Notes under the pieces: generated by a model
Databases searched by the model: none
The model's input: only the letters and a program-made list of their open reading frames with translations
What the model was told of the DNA's origin: nothing
NCBI GenBank assembly: GCA_963675135.1
Contig: OY776126.1
Coordinates: forward strand, 18,169,195 to 18,233,194
Source of the DNA: Galeopsis tetrahit
Taxonomy: Eukaryota > Streptophyta > Magnoliopsida > Lamiales > Lamiaceae
Length of the DNA: 64,000 bases
Reading direction: 5' to 3'
Program-made: the position numbers and the translations under genes
Part shown: positions 33,948-45,428 of the stretch, in pieces
Layout of the letters: each line of letters begins with the position of its first letter
Numbering within the stretch: the stretch's first letter is position 1

Positions 33948-34652
33948 TGAGAGAAAGTTCATAAGAATTTAATACTAGCTAGGCTTATATTAATGCTCTT
34001 AATTGGTGATATGAAATTGTGGGACTTCACTTCAGGGTCTAATACCGGAGAAATTGTAAAAAAATTCAATATACATTACTGTATAATGGGATTTGAGTAG
34101 CCGGGGATGGCAATGGGACGGGTAATATCAGTGGACCTATGCCATAAGGCCCATAATTGTTATCAACTAGTTTCACTCACTTCAATTTCTCCTTTTCGAG
34201 TCTTTGAATTCTTCTATTTTATGCTTGATGTATTACTCATTTGTTTTCTGCCAATCTTGTATTTTTTTTATATCAATACAATTTTCAAACATGGAGAATA
34301 TATAACGACGTATTTGATGGTTTTACAACAAAATTGCAGGATTCCCCACTCCCCGACATCAAATTTTATGAATGAATCCGTTAAGTTAACATACGTAGTT
34401 GTATTAGCTTCAGTTAGTCACGAGAAAAAATTAATTCATTTCACAAAAAGATTTTTTTTTGTCACAATCGTTATATTTTGTTGGAACTTTTTAGAATTTT
34501 AATTACGATTTTGTCAGCAGGTTAGAAAACCTCTTAAGAAAATTATAAAAATACAATTGTCCTATTTCGAGATCAAATTAAGTGTAGAATAACAATAATT
34601 TCTTATTAAATTCTGGACGATGTATAGTCAGTTTCAGGCCTACAATAACAAT
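33948..34652. other. Intergenic DNA with a hAT terminus fragment
   Basis: A lone GGGGATGGCAATGGGACGGG at 34102 matches the terminus of the 2194-2866 element. No gene is supported. Confidence 0.4.
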
Positions 34653-34877
34653 GAGGTAAAGTCTAGTATATACTCGAGTGCATGTTGTGCACCCTAGTTC
34701 ATGTGCACTTTTCAGTTTTACTTACTTACACTTTTTGGTAAATGGTGTTGCACTCTTCAATTATTACTAAAAATATTATTATGCAGTTTAATAATTAAAA
34801 AGTGCAACACCATTTACCAAAAAGTGTAAGTCAGTAAACTGAAAAGGACAACATGGACTAGAGTGCACAACAAGTCC
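34653..34877. mobile_element. Palindromic inverted-repeat element, copy 1
   Basis: A left arm with GGTAAAGTCTAGTATATACT, then GTGCATGTTGTGCACCCTAG and GTAAATGGTGTTGCACT, folds back onto a right arm (AAAAAGTGCAACACCATTTA ... GACTAGAGTGCACAAC). The loop is about 40 bp. It is almost wholly palindromic, so its RNA would form a long hairpin. Copy 2 is at 51193-51440. Confidence 0.7.
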
Positions 34878-36152
34878 AGCACCAACTCCAATGAGTGTCC
34901 AAGGTAAAATATGTCCAATAGCACTGCTTTTAAAAACAACGAAACACTGTTTTCTCGGCCGTGAAAATCTATATATATATAATAACAGCATAGTCTGACC
35001 AAAGTCAATTCCCGCTCAAAATTCTGTGGGCCCAACTGTTCTTTTTTAGTTTTTTTTAAAGCTGAGGGCCCATCTGTTCTAATTATTGTCTGTGGGCCCA
35101 ATTAAACTGAAGCAAATGACCCAAAAGTTATAATTCTAGATTTGTTATAAATTTTAGGTTATATCACTTCTGAAAGACATTCTTTATTCGCCGTCATTAA
35201 CATATTCAATATTTTAGTGACATTCTATTTATGAGTATTATTGTTTGAAAGTATATGGTTTAACATTGTTCAATTAATTATCTGACTTACACCTATTTTA
35301 TTTAATTACATTTATTAAAATTTTAATTTATTATAAATACCTATAAATCTTATAGTAATATGTACACACGTATAAATTCTATAATATAAAGTTAAATTAC
35401 AATCTACTTAAATTTTAAAACAAACCCATATGATTATAACTATTAGAATTTTAATTATTAAAAAAATATTTGTAATTACACATACACCTATAGATTTTAA
35501 TTATTAAAAAAAATATTTGTAATTACTTTATGTATATTTGATTATTTGAATATTTATTTGTACATATATTTTTGTTTTCCAAGATAATATATAGATTTTA
35601 ATTATAAGTTAAAATTTGTATAAGATAGTTTCATAAATCTTATTTCGTAAATTTGAATTTTGATTAATTACTTTGTTTGTTAGAAGTTTTCATCTTTTCA
35701 TTTAGACGTCTCACATAAAGTTTCTCATTTCATTTTTTTAATACATTGTGTCCCATCTCTTTTACTCTTAATTTCTTCTACACTCCATTTCATTTTCTCT
35801 CTTCAATCATATCAATTTTACTACACCTCATTTTATATTAATGTTCTTCAAATTCTGTGATAATTAAACGTTAGACGGATGGAGTAATATTCTATCAATA
35901 ATTATAAGTGAAAATAGATTAAAAAAAGATGTTACTGAAGTTTTATTCACATGAAATCAATGATATGATCTCACATAGTATTATTTTTTTTAAAATTTTA
36001 TGAAATTTCGCCATTGAAATTTTAAAATCACACTAATTAAAGTAATATTCTATAAATAATTAATTGAAATTTATTAATAATTAATTCGTGCAACGCACGG
36101 GAGAATTACTAGTTATGATAAGAATGCAATCCTCAAGGGGGAATGAGATTTA
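34878..36152. other. AT-rich intergenic DNA with Stowaway end remnant
   Basis: No gene is supported. GTTAGACGGATGGAGTAATA at about 35871 is a Stowaway-type right end whose left partner is eroded (near 35700). Confidence 0.45.
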
Positions 36153-36384
36153 TACTCTCTCCATCCCGGTATAAGTTTCCCCTTTCTTTTGGGTGTTTTG
36201 ATTAAGGAATATCATAAAATAATAGATGGTGATGTGATGGTGAGAGAGAAAATAATAGATTAGTGTGAGATGAAGTATGATAAAATAATAGATAATGTAT
36301 TAGTGATGTGATTAAGAGAGAGAAAATAATTTATAAAAAATAGAATGAGAAATTTATTGTGGGACATAGTGAGATGGATGGAGT
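36153..36384. mobile_element. Stowaway-like MITE
   Basis: The ends TACTCTCTCCATCCCGGTAT and GTGAGATGGATGGAGTA are inverted with TA borders. The interior 'gtgatgtgatggtgagagag' matches the MITE at 45178-45335. Confidence 0.8.
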
Positions 36385-36589
36385 ATATAACTGTGGAGAA
36401 TTTTCGGTTCAATTTATATCCTTTTGATCTGAAAGTTGAAATTTAGATCAAATAGTTCAATTTACGTTCTTTCAAGTTTAAAAATTAGAAATTAATAATT
36501 AAAAAATTCTAAAGATCACATTAAAAAATTTTAAAATCTCGTTAAATTTTATAAATTGTGTAAAAAAAAATTCAAAAATTCAAAAAAAA

Positions 36590-37031
36590 AAATTAAAAAT
36601 TCTACAATTCTAAAATTCTAAAAAATGTGTAAATTAAAAATAATTTTTTTAATCTCATTAAAAATTTGAAAATCTCATAAACATATACAATTTCAAAAAA
36701 AAATTAATAGCTCGAACAAAACTTTAATAATGGACGAGTCTGAATCAGAGGTCTTAATAAAATATTAATACTTTTTATTATTCTTATAAGTTTTTTAGAA
36801 TTTTTTATTTAAATTAAAAATTCTACAATTCTAAAATTCTAAAAAATGTGTAAATTAAAAATAATTTTTTTAATCTCATTAAAAATTTGAAAATCTCATA
36901 AACATATACAATTTCAAAAAAAAATTAATAGCTCGAACAAAACTTTAATAATGGACGAGTCTGAATCAGAGGTCTTAATAAAATATTAATACTTTTTATT
37001 ATTCTTATAAGTTTTTTAGAATTTTTTATTT
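36590..37031. repeat. 221-bp tandem duplication
   Basis: Two near-identical direct copies contain TCTACAATTCTAAAATTCTA (36601 and 36822) and GGACGAGTCTGAATCAGAGG. The sequence is non-coding and AT-rich. Confidence 0.9.
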
Positions 37032-37039
37032 TTAGTCTA

Positions 37040-38119
37040 CCCATTTTAAAAAAATTGAGAGATTTTTTAAAAATTTAATGAGATTTTTAGAGTATTTTTA
37101 GAAATTTTAATATGATTTTAGAAATTCTTAATTTTTAAATTACACATTTTTAGATTTTATGAAACATATTTTTTTTACACATTAGATCATTTTTAATGAG
37201 TTTTTTAGAAATTTTAATGAGATATTTTAAATTTAATTTTACACATTTTATAGTTTTTAATTGTAATGAGATTTTTAATGATATTTTAAGATTTTTAGAA
37301 TTTTTAATGATTTTTTTTAATTTCAGTTATTATTAAATTTAAAAAACCTAAATTGGACTATTTGGTTGGAATTCCAATTTAGTCTTCTTTTGACCAAAAG
37401 GACAGAAATTGAACAAAAAAAAGGTCGTAGATTAAAAAAATGAAAACTTAAATGATATAAAATTTATGTTCAATTATCATTTACACTAAAAAAAAAAAAA
37501 AGGAAACATTTTTAAATTTGATCAATCTGTCAGAGACAATAGGGTCATTTCTCCAATACATGTTTCTATATGTTCTACTATATAAAATATTGTTTGACTG
37601 ACGTAAATGTGCAATAATGATCTTAATAAAAAAATATTTACAATATAAAATAAAGAAATGGAAAATAAGTTTCTGATATTCTTAATGTGAATTGATAATT
37701 TTAGAGAATTCTTTACAATTAATCTTCACCACACAAATGGTAGTAATAATTATAAATAGAAAAATTTGATAAAATGTAACCATAAACCTACACTTAAAAG
37801 TTATAGAAACTTAGGGTTGTAGAAACTTTCGGTTATTTTTAGCATTAACTTTGCATTCTATTTGTGATTTTTTTTTTATTTGTCCGTCTCATTTAATTTT
37901 ATTTTTAAAAGAATTCTTCAACCGTATCTCTAAACTCTTTTTTATTAATCAATGACGGTTTGATTAACCTTATAATCAATTTTGATAAAAAATTATAACT
38001 GTGATCAATTTTAATAATGACTAAAATAGGTGATCAAATTCTAAATTTAAAAAAATAAACTCAACGAAAGTGATATTTTCTTAAAAAAATTTAAAAAATA
38101 AATAATAAAATAAATGAAT
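37040..38119. other. AT-rich upstream region of the second ERF gene
   Basis: No gene or clear repeat is supported; poly-A and 'attttaga' runs dominate. The proximal promoter of the ERF gene begins near 38120. Confidence 0.4.
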
Positions 38120-38256
38120 GAGTCATTGAGACAACTAACCACGTGTCGAGAGCAAAGCGTATGACCAGTGTCGTTCAGTCCTAATGAGTCATTGAGACAA
38201 TTGACCACGTGTCGAAAGCAAAGCATATAACCATCACAGGTGTCGTTCAGTCCTGC
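38120..38256 (+). promoter_or_regulatory. Duplicated G-box/ABRE promoter module of ERF gene 2
   Basis: A block of about 66-71 bp is repeated in tandem (38120-38185 and 38186-38256). Each copy holds CCACGTGTC, with the palindromic G-box CACGTG inside (38140-38145 and again within 38205-38213), and ends GTGTCGTTCAGTCCT. G-box/ABRE cores are bound by bZIP and bHLH factors in ABA, light and jasmonate responses. The module lies 26 bp before the TATA box. Confidence 0.75.
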
Positions 38257-38281
38257 GATGTGTTAATTAATGCACCTCCTA

Positions 38282-38288
38282 TTTATAA
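38282..38288 (+). promoter_or_regulatory. TATA box of ERF gene 2
   Basis: TTTATAA about 100 bp before the chosen ATG. Transcription would start near 38312, after an upstream in-frame ATG at 38270. Confidence 0.6.
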
Positions 38289-38386
38289 CTAGGAAAGCGT
38301 GGCGCACTGCATCCACACCACGTGCCCCACCTTCTTCCCTTAAAAGTAAGGATACATACATACTTTCATTATTATCTGAAAATAAA

Positions 38387-38908
38387 ATGGTGCGACCTGA
38401 ATCGAAAAGGGAGGGGCGTTTCAAAGGCGTCAGGATGCGCAAATGGGGCAAGTGGGTGGCAGAGGTGCGTCAGCCCAACAGCCGTGAACGCATATGGCTC
38501 GGCTCCTACGACACCGCACACGAGGCCGCCCGCGCTTACGATGCAGCCGTTTTCTGCTTGCGTGGTCCCTCCGCCTTCATTAATTTTCCCAACAATCCGC
38601 CTCCGGAGGTCATGATGGGGGCCGAATTGTCGCCTTCTCAGATACAAGTGGCGGCGTCGAAGCATGCTCGGAGGGTGGATGTCCGTGGACCTGAAAGTGC
38701 ACCGGGGGAGTTGAACGGTGGAACTCAATGTGCGCCGAGGCCGTTGACGCCACCCGTGGTGGAGAATCTTTTCTTTGAAGAGACCTCGGTGATGGGGAAT
38801 TCATCGTTTTGTGAGGAGATCCCGGATATGGGGAAGTCATGTGAAGTGTTTCTGGCGGACGGAAGGGGCAGCGGAGAGTTTGATGAATCGCGTATGTGGA
38901 ATTTTTAA
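38387..38908 (+). CDS. AP2/ERF transcription factor, DREB type (ERF gene 2)
   Basis: This is a single-exon gene of 173 residues beginning MVRPESKREG. One AP2 domain spans residues 12-68 (FKGVRMRKWGKWVAEVR ... WLGSYDTAHEAARAYDAA ... INFPNNPP), with the DREB-type valine at position 14 and glutamine at 19. A conserved-looking LSPSQIQVAASKHAR helix follows. The tail is acidic and ends RMWNF, like the FLWNF of ERF gene 1. The start was placed at 38387 because the in-frame ATG at 38270 lies before the TATA box; using it would add 39 residues that look non-homologous. The two ERF proteins share the domain and ending but differ in the middle, so the pair is an old duplication. The protein would act in the nucleus as a sequence-specific regulator; targets are not inferable. 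Confidence 0.92.
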   Translation: MVRPESKREGRFKGVRMRKWGKWVAEVRQPNSRERIWLGSYDTAHEAARAYDAAVFCLRGPSAFINFPNNPPPEVMMGAELSPSQIQVAASKHARRVDVRGPESAPGELNGGTQCAPRPLTPPVVENLFFEETSVMGNSSFCEEIPDMGKSCEVFLADGRGSGEFDESRMWNF

Positions 38909-38937
38909 AGCTTAATTTAGTTTTGCTTGTTTTGTTG

Positions 38938-39083
38938 TTAGGGTTTGGTGGAGTACTGTAAATATTTAATTTGGATGATTTAATTACAGTGGACCGTGTG
39001 CATCGTTGTTTTAGGATTTGGTGGAGTACTGTAAATATTTAATTTGGATGATTTAATTACAGTGAACCGTGTTCATCGTTGTT
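38938..39083 (+). repeat. 73-bp tandem duplication in the 3' region of ERF gene 2
   Basis: TTAGGGTTTGGTGGAGTACT and the following 'gtaaatatttaatttggatgatttaattacag' recur at 39011 with a few changes. It starts 30 bp after the stop codon and so probably lies in the 3' UTR. A weaker duplication around 'catcataaattaaatgtt' follows at 39110-39240. Confidence 0.85.
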
Positions 39084-39318
39084 CAAGAGGAAAAAATAAT
39101 GCGTAGTTTTTAGGTATCATAAATTAAATGTTAAAAAAAAATGTTTCCATTAAATGTTTGCAAAATAATGGTGTGATTTTTAGGGCATCATAAATTAAAT
39201 GTTTAAAAATAATAATAATAATAATAAATGTGTGCAAAATACATACTTCGTTTCATATTAACACATGCGACATAAAATTAAGCACAACTTAAATTCGAAC
39301 TAACACATAAAGCAAAAT

Positions 39319-42300
39319 CTAGCAGACGACTTCCACCAGAAGCCTTTTCGCAACGCCAGTTTTGCAATTCGTTGATCCAAACACACCTTCTGAAGACGAT
39401 ACTCTACAACTTTCTTTCCCAACACATGCCTACAAAATTATAGTATAAAATCCACAAAATACCATTTGAGCTTAAAAAATACATCAAATTCAAACGGATA
39501 AAATTTCAGTAAATACTAAGGCACTTACCTTACGAACAATGGCTATCGCATCATTTTTTGATTCACATGTCCCTTTTTTCAACGAGCCACAAGTTCCTCG
39601 CGGAACACCAAAACTGGCAAATTTAACGGACGAAATATTTCGTCCGTTACACGAAATTTCCATATGCTTGTTTTCATAAGCACTCCCACACACATTTCCA
39701 ACTCCGACTGTTTGGAAATTAACCGACGTTGGATTCCCTCCAAACTCTTCGAATAGAACTAGTTCATTGACATACTTGTTCACGAAAGAACGTGGCACAT
39801 GGTACCTTCAATTTCAAACCAAATTTTGGTTGTTGTAACAATATCAATATTCATCTTATAAAATAAAATACTATAAATATTTGAATTCTAATTACCATCT
39901 TTGTGTAGGTTGACCACAATTCGTGACACATTTTTTAGCATCGTACGAACCACTATAGTCACATGGCACGATGGAACAATTACGATCTTGAACAATATAA
40001 CTAGGCCAATATCTTCCAATGCTCTTTCCATTCACCCAAGCTAGCCCTTTTCCCAGCCCTTTCAAGTCTACAACGATAGGGTCCTCTCCTAATGGAGCTT
40101 TAAAATTAGCCTAAATCAAATCCATACATAAATTCAATTAGTTTGACAGGGTAGAGTGTCAAAAATAAGATTGATTTTTACCAGTTATGTGCTAATTCAA
40201 TATATACGTACCTTGTACCAAGTCATTGACCTATTGATAGGCAGATTTTGAGATAGCCATTTAACATTAAATTTATTTTGGAAGAATTGACCATCCAACC
40301 CCTTCAATCCAATCTTGTAATTCCATTTATGCCCTGATAAGTCCTTTATAATGGTCTCATCGCCTCTTCTCCCGACTATCTCAACCGGTCCAGGTACTCC
40401 AGCTTGTACCACATCGAAATAGGAGCCATAGTTCTGTTTCAAAGCATCCAGAATTTAATAGTATATGTTATTATTATGATGAATCATATACAAAAATAAA
40501 CTAATTATTAATATTAGAAAATACCTTTAGTCCAATGGTGGCACTAAGCAATGTAATTTGATTTTTGCCTCGTTTGAACGTGGCATTCTTCTCAAAAACA
40601 TAATTTAAGTCATCGTATCCAGCCCATTTAGAGCCTGTGAAATCATCAAATATGTACAATGAATCTTTATAAATTTAGGATGAATATATATATGAATTAA
40701 TTTTCAATATAATCCTTATATATATATTTGACTCGAGGAAATTAGAGCTAGAAAATGACTTACCAATATGCTTGCCATTAACATATGCATGCAATATCTG
40801 TCCAGTTTCATTAACTCGAACACTCATGTTGGGACTCCAAATATAATCGTCCTTCTCCAAATTCACACTATTTAATTTAAATTATTATTAATATATTACA
40901 CCAAAAGAGAAAAAAAATTATTTTAATCGATAATATATATATACGCACCTTGTCATGTACCACAGATAATCACTAACATCATTCATGAATTTTTGGTCGA
41001 AAAGTTTGTGGGAAGAAATATTTCCTTTTCCAAAAATAACAGTTTCATCAACAACTTCACGTGTCCAAAGCCATTTTAGTGCACTTTTAGCTTCATTAGA
41101 CTTCTTCGTCATCACAGAAGTCTGTGTGTTAATCTAAATAAGTAGAAAAATAAAATTAATAAATCCCTTACATTTTATTAAATTAATCAAATACTAGTCT
41201 AGTACGTATAATGTTACAGCTGAAATATGTACCTTAGCCGTGTTGTAAACTTCAGTCTTACAATCTGGAAGTATGCTAACGGACCATGCTGGGATTTTGT
41301 ACTCGACGCCTCGATAGCTTATCGTGTTATCAGACGTTGAGTTCGTGTTTCCGAAAAAACAACTTGCATTGCCCCCAAGTGAATAAATTGTTGCCTGTGT
41401 GAAAATTCTTAAAATCATAACAATTTTTTCCAAGATATATAAAATTAAAATGCAAAATTTATATATGTCGAATTAGATCATATACATACGTTAACGGAAT
41501 TTCCAAAATCAATAGTGGAAACATTGCCATAAGTGAGAATCTTCTCAATGGAATGCAACACGTCGTGAAGCTCCTTCAAGTGTCCATATTTTGGTTGATT
41601 CAAACTACCTGCATATTATTTCATTCAATATTTCAAGAATTTATCAAATAAAGATTAGATTATTTAGAAAAACATCAAGATTATGTAACTAAAATATCCA
41701 AAATACGAATACAAATTTACCATTTTCCCACTAATACCCCCTAATTAAATACTAACCTTATTCTATTTTCAAATTTTTTTTTTAATATTTTAATTGATGA
41801 AAAATATTTGATTTGTGTGAATAAATAAAATCAAATAGATAATTGAAAATGTGAAGAGTATTAATAATATAATGACAATTAAAATTACGTACCATATTCA
41901 TTAAGTGGGGCATCGTAATCGTATGATGTTGTAATGTATGGGCCACCAGCCGTTCTACCAAAATTTGTTCCACCATGGTACTAATAAATAACAAAATAAT
42001 TACATCATTATATATTAAAAATATATTCTGAAAATAAATTTTAATTTTTCAAATGAGATACATATATACACGTACCATGTAATAGTTAACAAGAGAGCCA
42101 CCATTCTGGAAAAAACGTGCAACGGCATATGCCACATCCTCAGTTGGCCTATGTGGGTCTTTACCACCCCAATACTTAAACCTATATAAGTTAAGATATA
42201 AAATTCATATATATTAGTATTTATTTAACATAAAAATTAAATGGATTTATTTATGGAGAATGCATGCTAACCATCCAAGCCAAAGCTCTGTCCACATTTT

Positions 42301-44027
42301 AGGGGTGTTTGGATTATTGGGTATGAATTGGTCGCAGTAAAAGCCATTGCAGGTGTTTAGCTGTTAAATTAATCAATTAAACATCAAGAACATAGTAAAA
42401 AAAATGAAATTAATATATGAAAAATAAATAAAAAATACCATTGGGTGAGGGGCATCTGGCTGTTGACACATGATCCATGGGACCCCTATATCGAATGATA
42501 CAGCCATTTTTGCACACCAATTAATATATGCTTTCCCAGCATCTCCATATGGAGACATGATATTTCCATATTCGTTCTCAATCTATAATTAAATTAAACA
42601 AATCAGAACTTTAATTAGATATTTTATGTTCACTAAAAAAAAAAAAACAATGCAAAATGAGTGGTACACATATACCTATATAGATTGAATCATACTAATA
42701 ATCACATCTTTAAATAGATTAAGTTATGTAGGAATAATATGTAATTTACAGAGTTTTTGTCAGCTAAAATACATACCTGTGCAAGGATAATTGGGCCTCC
42801 TTGTGAGGCAAATAGCTTCTCTTCTTTTACCATATTCACTATTAAAGTTGTGAAGTTTTTCATCTCATTCTGCAAAATATATTTTTAATTAATAATAAAA
42901 AAGAGCCTAAATTATGCTTAACAATTAATTAATTCCCATTCGTTTTTTACCATGTAAACGTCATTTGTTGTGCGAAATTCAACACCAGGGAGATTGTGCA
43001 ACCAAACAGGAAACCCTCTAAAAATAACAAATTAAACAACAGTGTTAGATATTATTACCACAGTCCCAAAAAAAAAAAAAAAAAAAAGATAAAACTTAAT
43101 CAAATAAATATGAATCTACATGTATCTATGTTTCATATAACTACTAGTCTTGTACATAAAATACTCCCACCGTCGTAGGATTAATAAATAAATTTGGAAG
43201 AAATGTACGTAGCTAAAAAGAGTTGGATTTAATTTCATTCCTCCTTCCCATTTTTTTTTTCATTTTACTCGTATCAATAATCTAAATAATGAAATATATG
43301 ATGAAATATAAAAAATGTTACACGTGATTACATTCCGAAAGAGAGATGATTATACGTACCCGTAGTTCCACTCAGCGCAAACATAAGGTCCAATACGAAG
43401 GATGACAAAAAGACCTGCATCTTGAATCATCTTTATAAACCTTATCAAATCCAAATTTCCAGTAAAATCGTATTGTCGTCGAACTGCCTCGTGTGCGTTC
43501 CAGAAAACGTACGTCTCGATAGCATCTAGTCCACCTGCCTTGGCTTTCTTTATCAAATCTGGCCACATCTGTTCATCATCCATCAATCCAAAAATGTAAA
43601 GCACAATCAATATTCAATCATTGTTAAATTTTGAAGTTAGACTCAAAATAAGAAATTAAATTGAAAAACACTCCTTTAAAACAAAAGGAAATGTTTTATT
43701 CTTCTATTTATATATATATATATATATTAAGTGGCCGCTTCTGTTCTAAGTTTCACACTTAATAGTATTTTATCAAAGAGATAAGACTATAATGAAATGT
43801 GATAGGGAATAAGTACGAAAAAAAAAATTGAATAACTTTTACGAGAAAAGAGTGACCTGAGTAGTGCTTCGTGGATAGTGAATAGCACCCGAAAGGATGA
43901 TCCTGCGTTGGCCATTAATCTTGATGCCTCTCCCATCGTGAGAAACTTGAATGCCCAAAGTGTAAGCACCTACCAAACTATTTAGTAACAATGCTGAAAA
44001 CAAAACTAAATTCAAAGGTGGATTCAT
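39319..44027 (-). CDS. BGAL: Beta-galactosidase, glycoside hydrolase family 35, with C-terminal lectin domain
   Basis: Seventeen exons join in phase to an 823-residue protein: 43857-44027, 43360-43568, 42951-43017, 42777-42869, 42439-42582, 42272-42360, 42076-42181, 41893-41980, 41490-41608, 41233-41394, 40949-41133, 40764-40867, 40525-40634, 40212-40433, 39896-40110, 39529-39805, 39319-39429. All introns read GT-AG. A signal peptide (residues 1 to about 21) precedes the GH35 catalytic domain. The signature GGPIILAQIENEYG holds the acid/base Glu184, and WTELWLGW holds the nucleophile Glu253. Beta-sandwich and galactose-binding parts follow, then a SUEL-type galactose-binding lectin domain from about residue 735. 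It removes terminal beta-galactosyl residues from cell-wall or glycoprotein substrates, probably in the apoplast. No stop or frameshift was found. The SCFFGNTN and INTQTSVM segments suggest the lectin-bearing BGAL7/15-like group (inference). Confidence 0.93.
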
Positions 44028-44079
44028 CCTTAATTTCTTTTTTCTTACAATTATTATTATTCAGTTCAGTTGATGCCAA

Positions 44080-44087
44080 TATATATA
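44080..44087 (-). promoter_or_regulatory. TATA box of the beta-galactosidase gene
   Basis: TATATATA on the - strand about 55 bp before the ATG. The implied 5' UTR is short. Confidence 0.45.
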
Positions 44088-44148
44088 CTGATGAGATGAT
44101 TTTGGATAGGGATACACGTCAGAATAACTAATTCCCTTTCCCAGAATT

Positions 44149-44188
44149 TGACTGAATAAAGTGTCAAAAAAAAAATGTGACTGAATAA
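44149..44188 (+). mobile_element. Possible micro-insertion of a LINE tail
   Basis: TGACTGAATAA occurs at 44149-44159 and 44178-44188. Between them is AGTGTC, an A run and TG. The GTC-poly(A) form matches LINE tails in this window, but the repeat is short. Confidence 0.4.
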
Positions 44189-44189
44189 T

Positions 44190-44854
44190 AAATACAATCT
44201 CCATCATTTAATTTAATTGCATATACGTACGTAAGAATTTTAGAGATTAAGATTGTTCCTTTTCGAGGATATAATTATTAATTAACCACCAAATTTAAAG
44301 AATTAATATTAAATCCGCTACAATTAATTTGACTCCAAAAGAATAGCAACAATTGACTAAAAAACAACAGAATCGCCACTACTCCATAATTTGACTAATT
44401 TTTAATTGGATAAGTTTTGCACTTTGAGATTGAGCCCTAACAGATGTTAATTTAGGACATTCAATATCTTTGCTACAAACTACAAATTTAGAACTCATAC
44501 ATAATAACCATGTTTGACATTTATAAAATAAAAGATATACTTAATTTCATGTGAATGGAACAAAATAAGATGACAAAATAGTACAATGTATATAAATTAT
44601 AAGATGTCAAAATCAAACATGATGAATTCTAAGTTTTTTTCTTTCAAATCCCATTTGTGGATATTTTTTTATAGTATATCATTAATCAGTCATGAAATCA
44701 ATCAATCGGAAAAAAGGGGGGGAAATCTAGGCAATAATAAAATAGCCATTTTAGTTGCTATTCTCATGAAATCAAGGCTGCAAACTCGTTCTAAAATTCC
44801 AGTTGACGTGATTCTTTAATTTTAAGATGTTTTTTAATGCACTTTCACCATATT
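44190..44854. other. Distal promoter region of the beta-galactosidase gene
   Basis: AT-rich; no gene or clear element seen. Confidence 0.4.
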
Positions 44855-44908
44855 AAGTTTGTGAATATTGTTCCGTCAAAAAAAAAAAAAAAAGTTTGTG
44901 AATATTGT
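44855..44908 (+). mobile_element. Ultra-short LINE-type insertion with 17-bp TSD
   Basis: AAGTTTGTGAATATTGT is present at 44855-44871 and 44892-44908. Between the copies is only TCCGTC followed by A residues. CCGTC/CCGATC-poly(A) is the tail form of the LINEs in this window, so this looks like retroposition of a few terminal bases. Confidence 0.7.
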
Positions 44909-45177
44909 AGAACAAATATAACCTATTGGGCCTATGTTTAATCCATATTGACTTCTTGGCCCATGACATGTTTCAGCCCATCTCTTGAGCTTTGGCCCAT
45001 CTTTTTCTTCCCTCTCCTCCCTTTTTACCGTTGATTTATAACAAATACTCAAACTTGGATTGAAGATATGATAACTCTGTGGTACTCAGAGAATCATTCC
45101 AACGGGAAGTATCCCAATTCAATAATAATCCTCGATGACATTTGATGGCTATAAATACTAGTCTTTGCCCATTAAAT

Positions 45178-45335
45178 AATACTTCCCGTTATAAATTTCC
45201 CTTTCTTTTGAATGTTTTGATTAAAAAATATGATAAAATAATAATGCACTACGAGTGATGTGATGGTGAGAGAAAATAATACTCCGTAAATGAGTATGAG
45301 ATCATAAAAGAAAACTTATAGTGAAATGGAAGAAG
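45178..45335. mobile_element. Stowaway-like MITE, short
   Basis: The left end TACTTCCCGTTATAAATTTC pairs with the right arm AAACTTATAGTGAAATGGAA. The interior shares 'gtgatgtgatggtgagag' with 36153-36384. Confidence 0.6.
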
Positions 45336-45428
45336 TACATCATTCCAAGAGACTTAATTAAAAGATAAATAAATAAGTCCACGTTATTATTAATCAGATT
45401 CATGGCATTTGGCTTTGTTGATCAAACG

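Noticed and set aside
38270..38386. In-frame upstream start adding 39 residues to ERF gene 2
   Set aside because: The ATG lies before the TATA box at 38282, and the added residues do not resemble the start of the related ERF protein.
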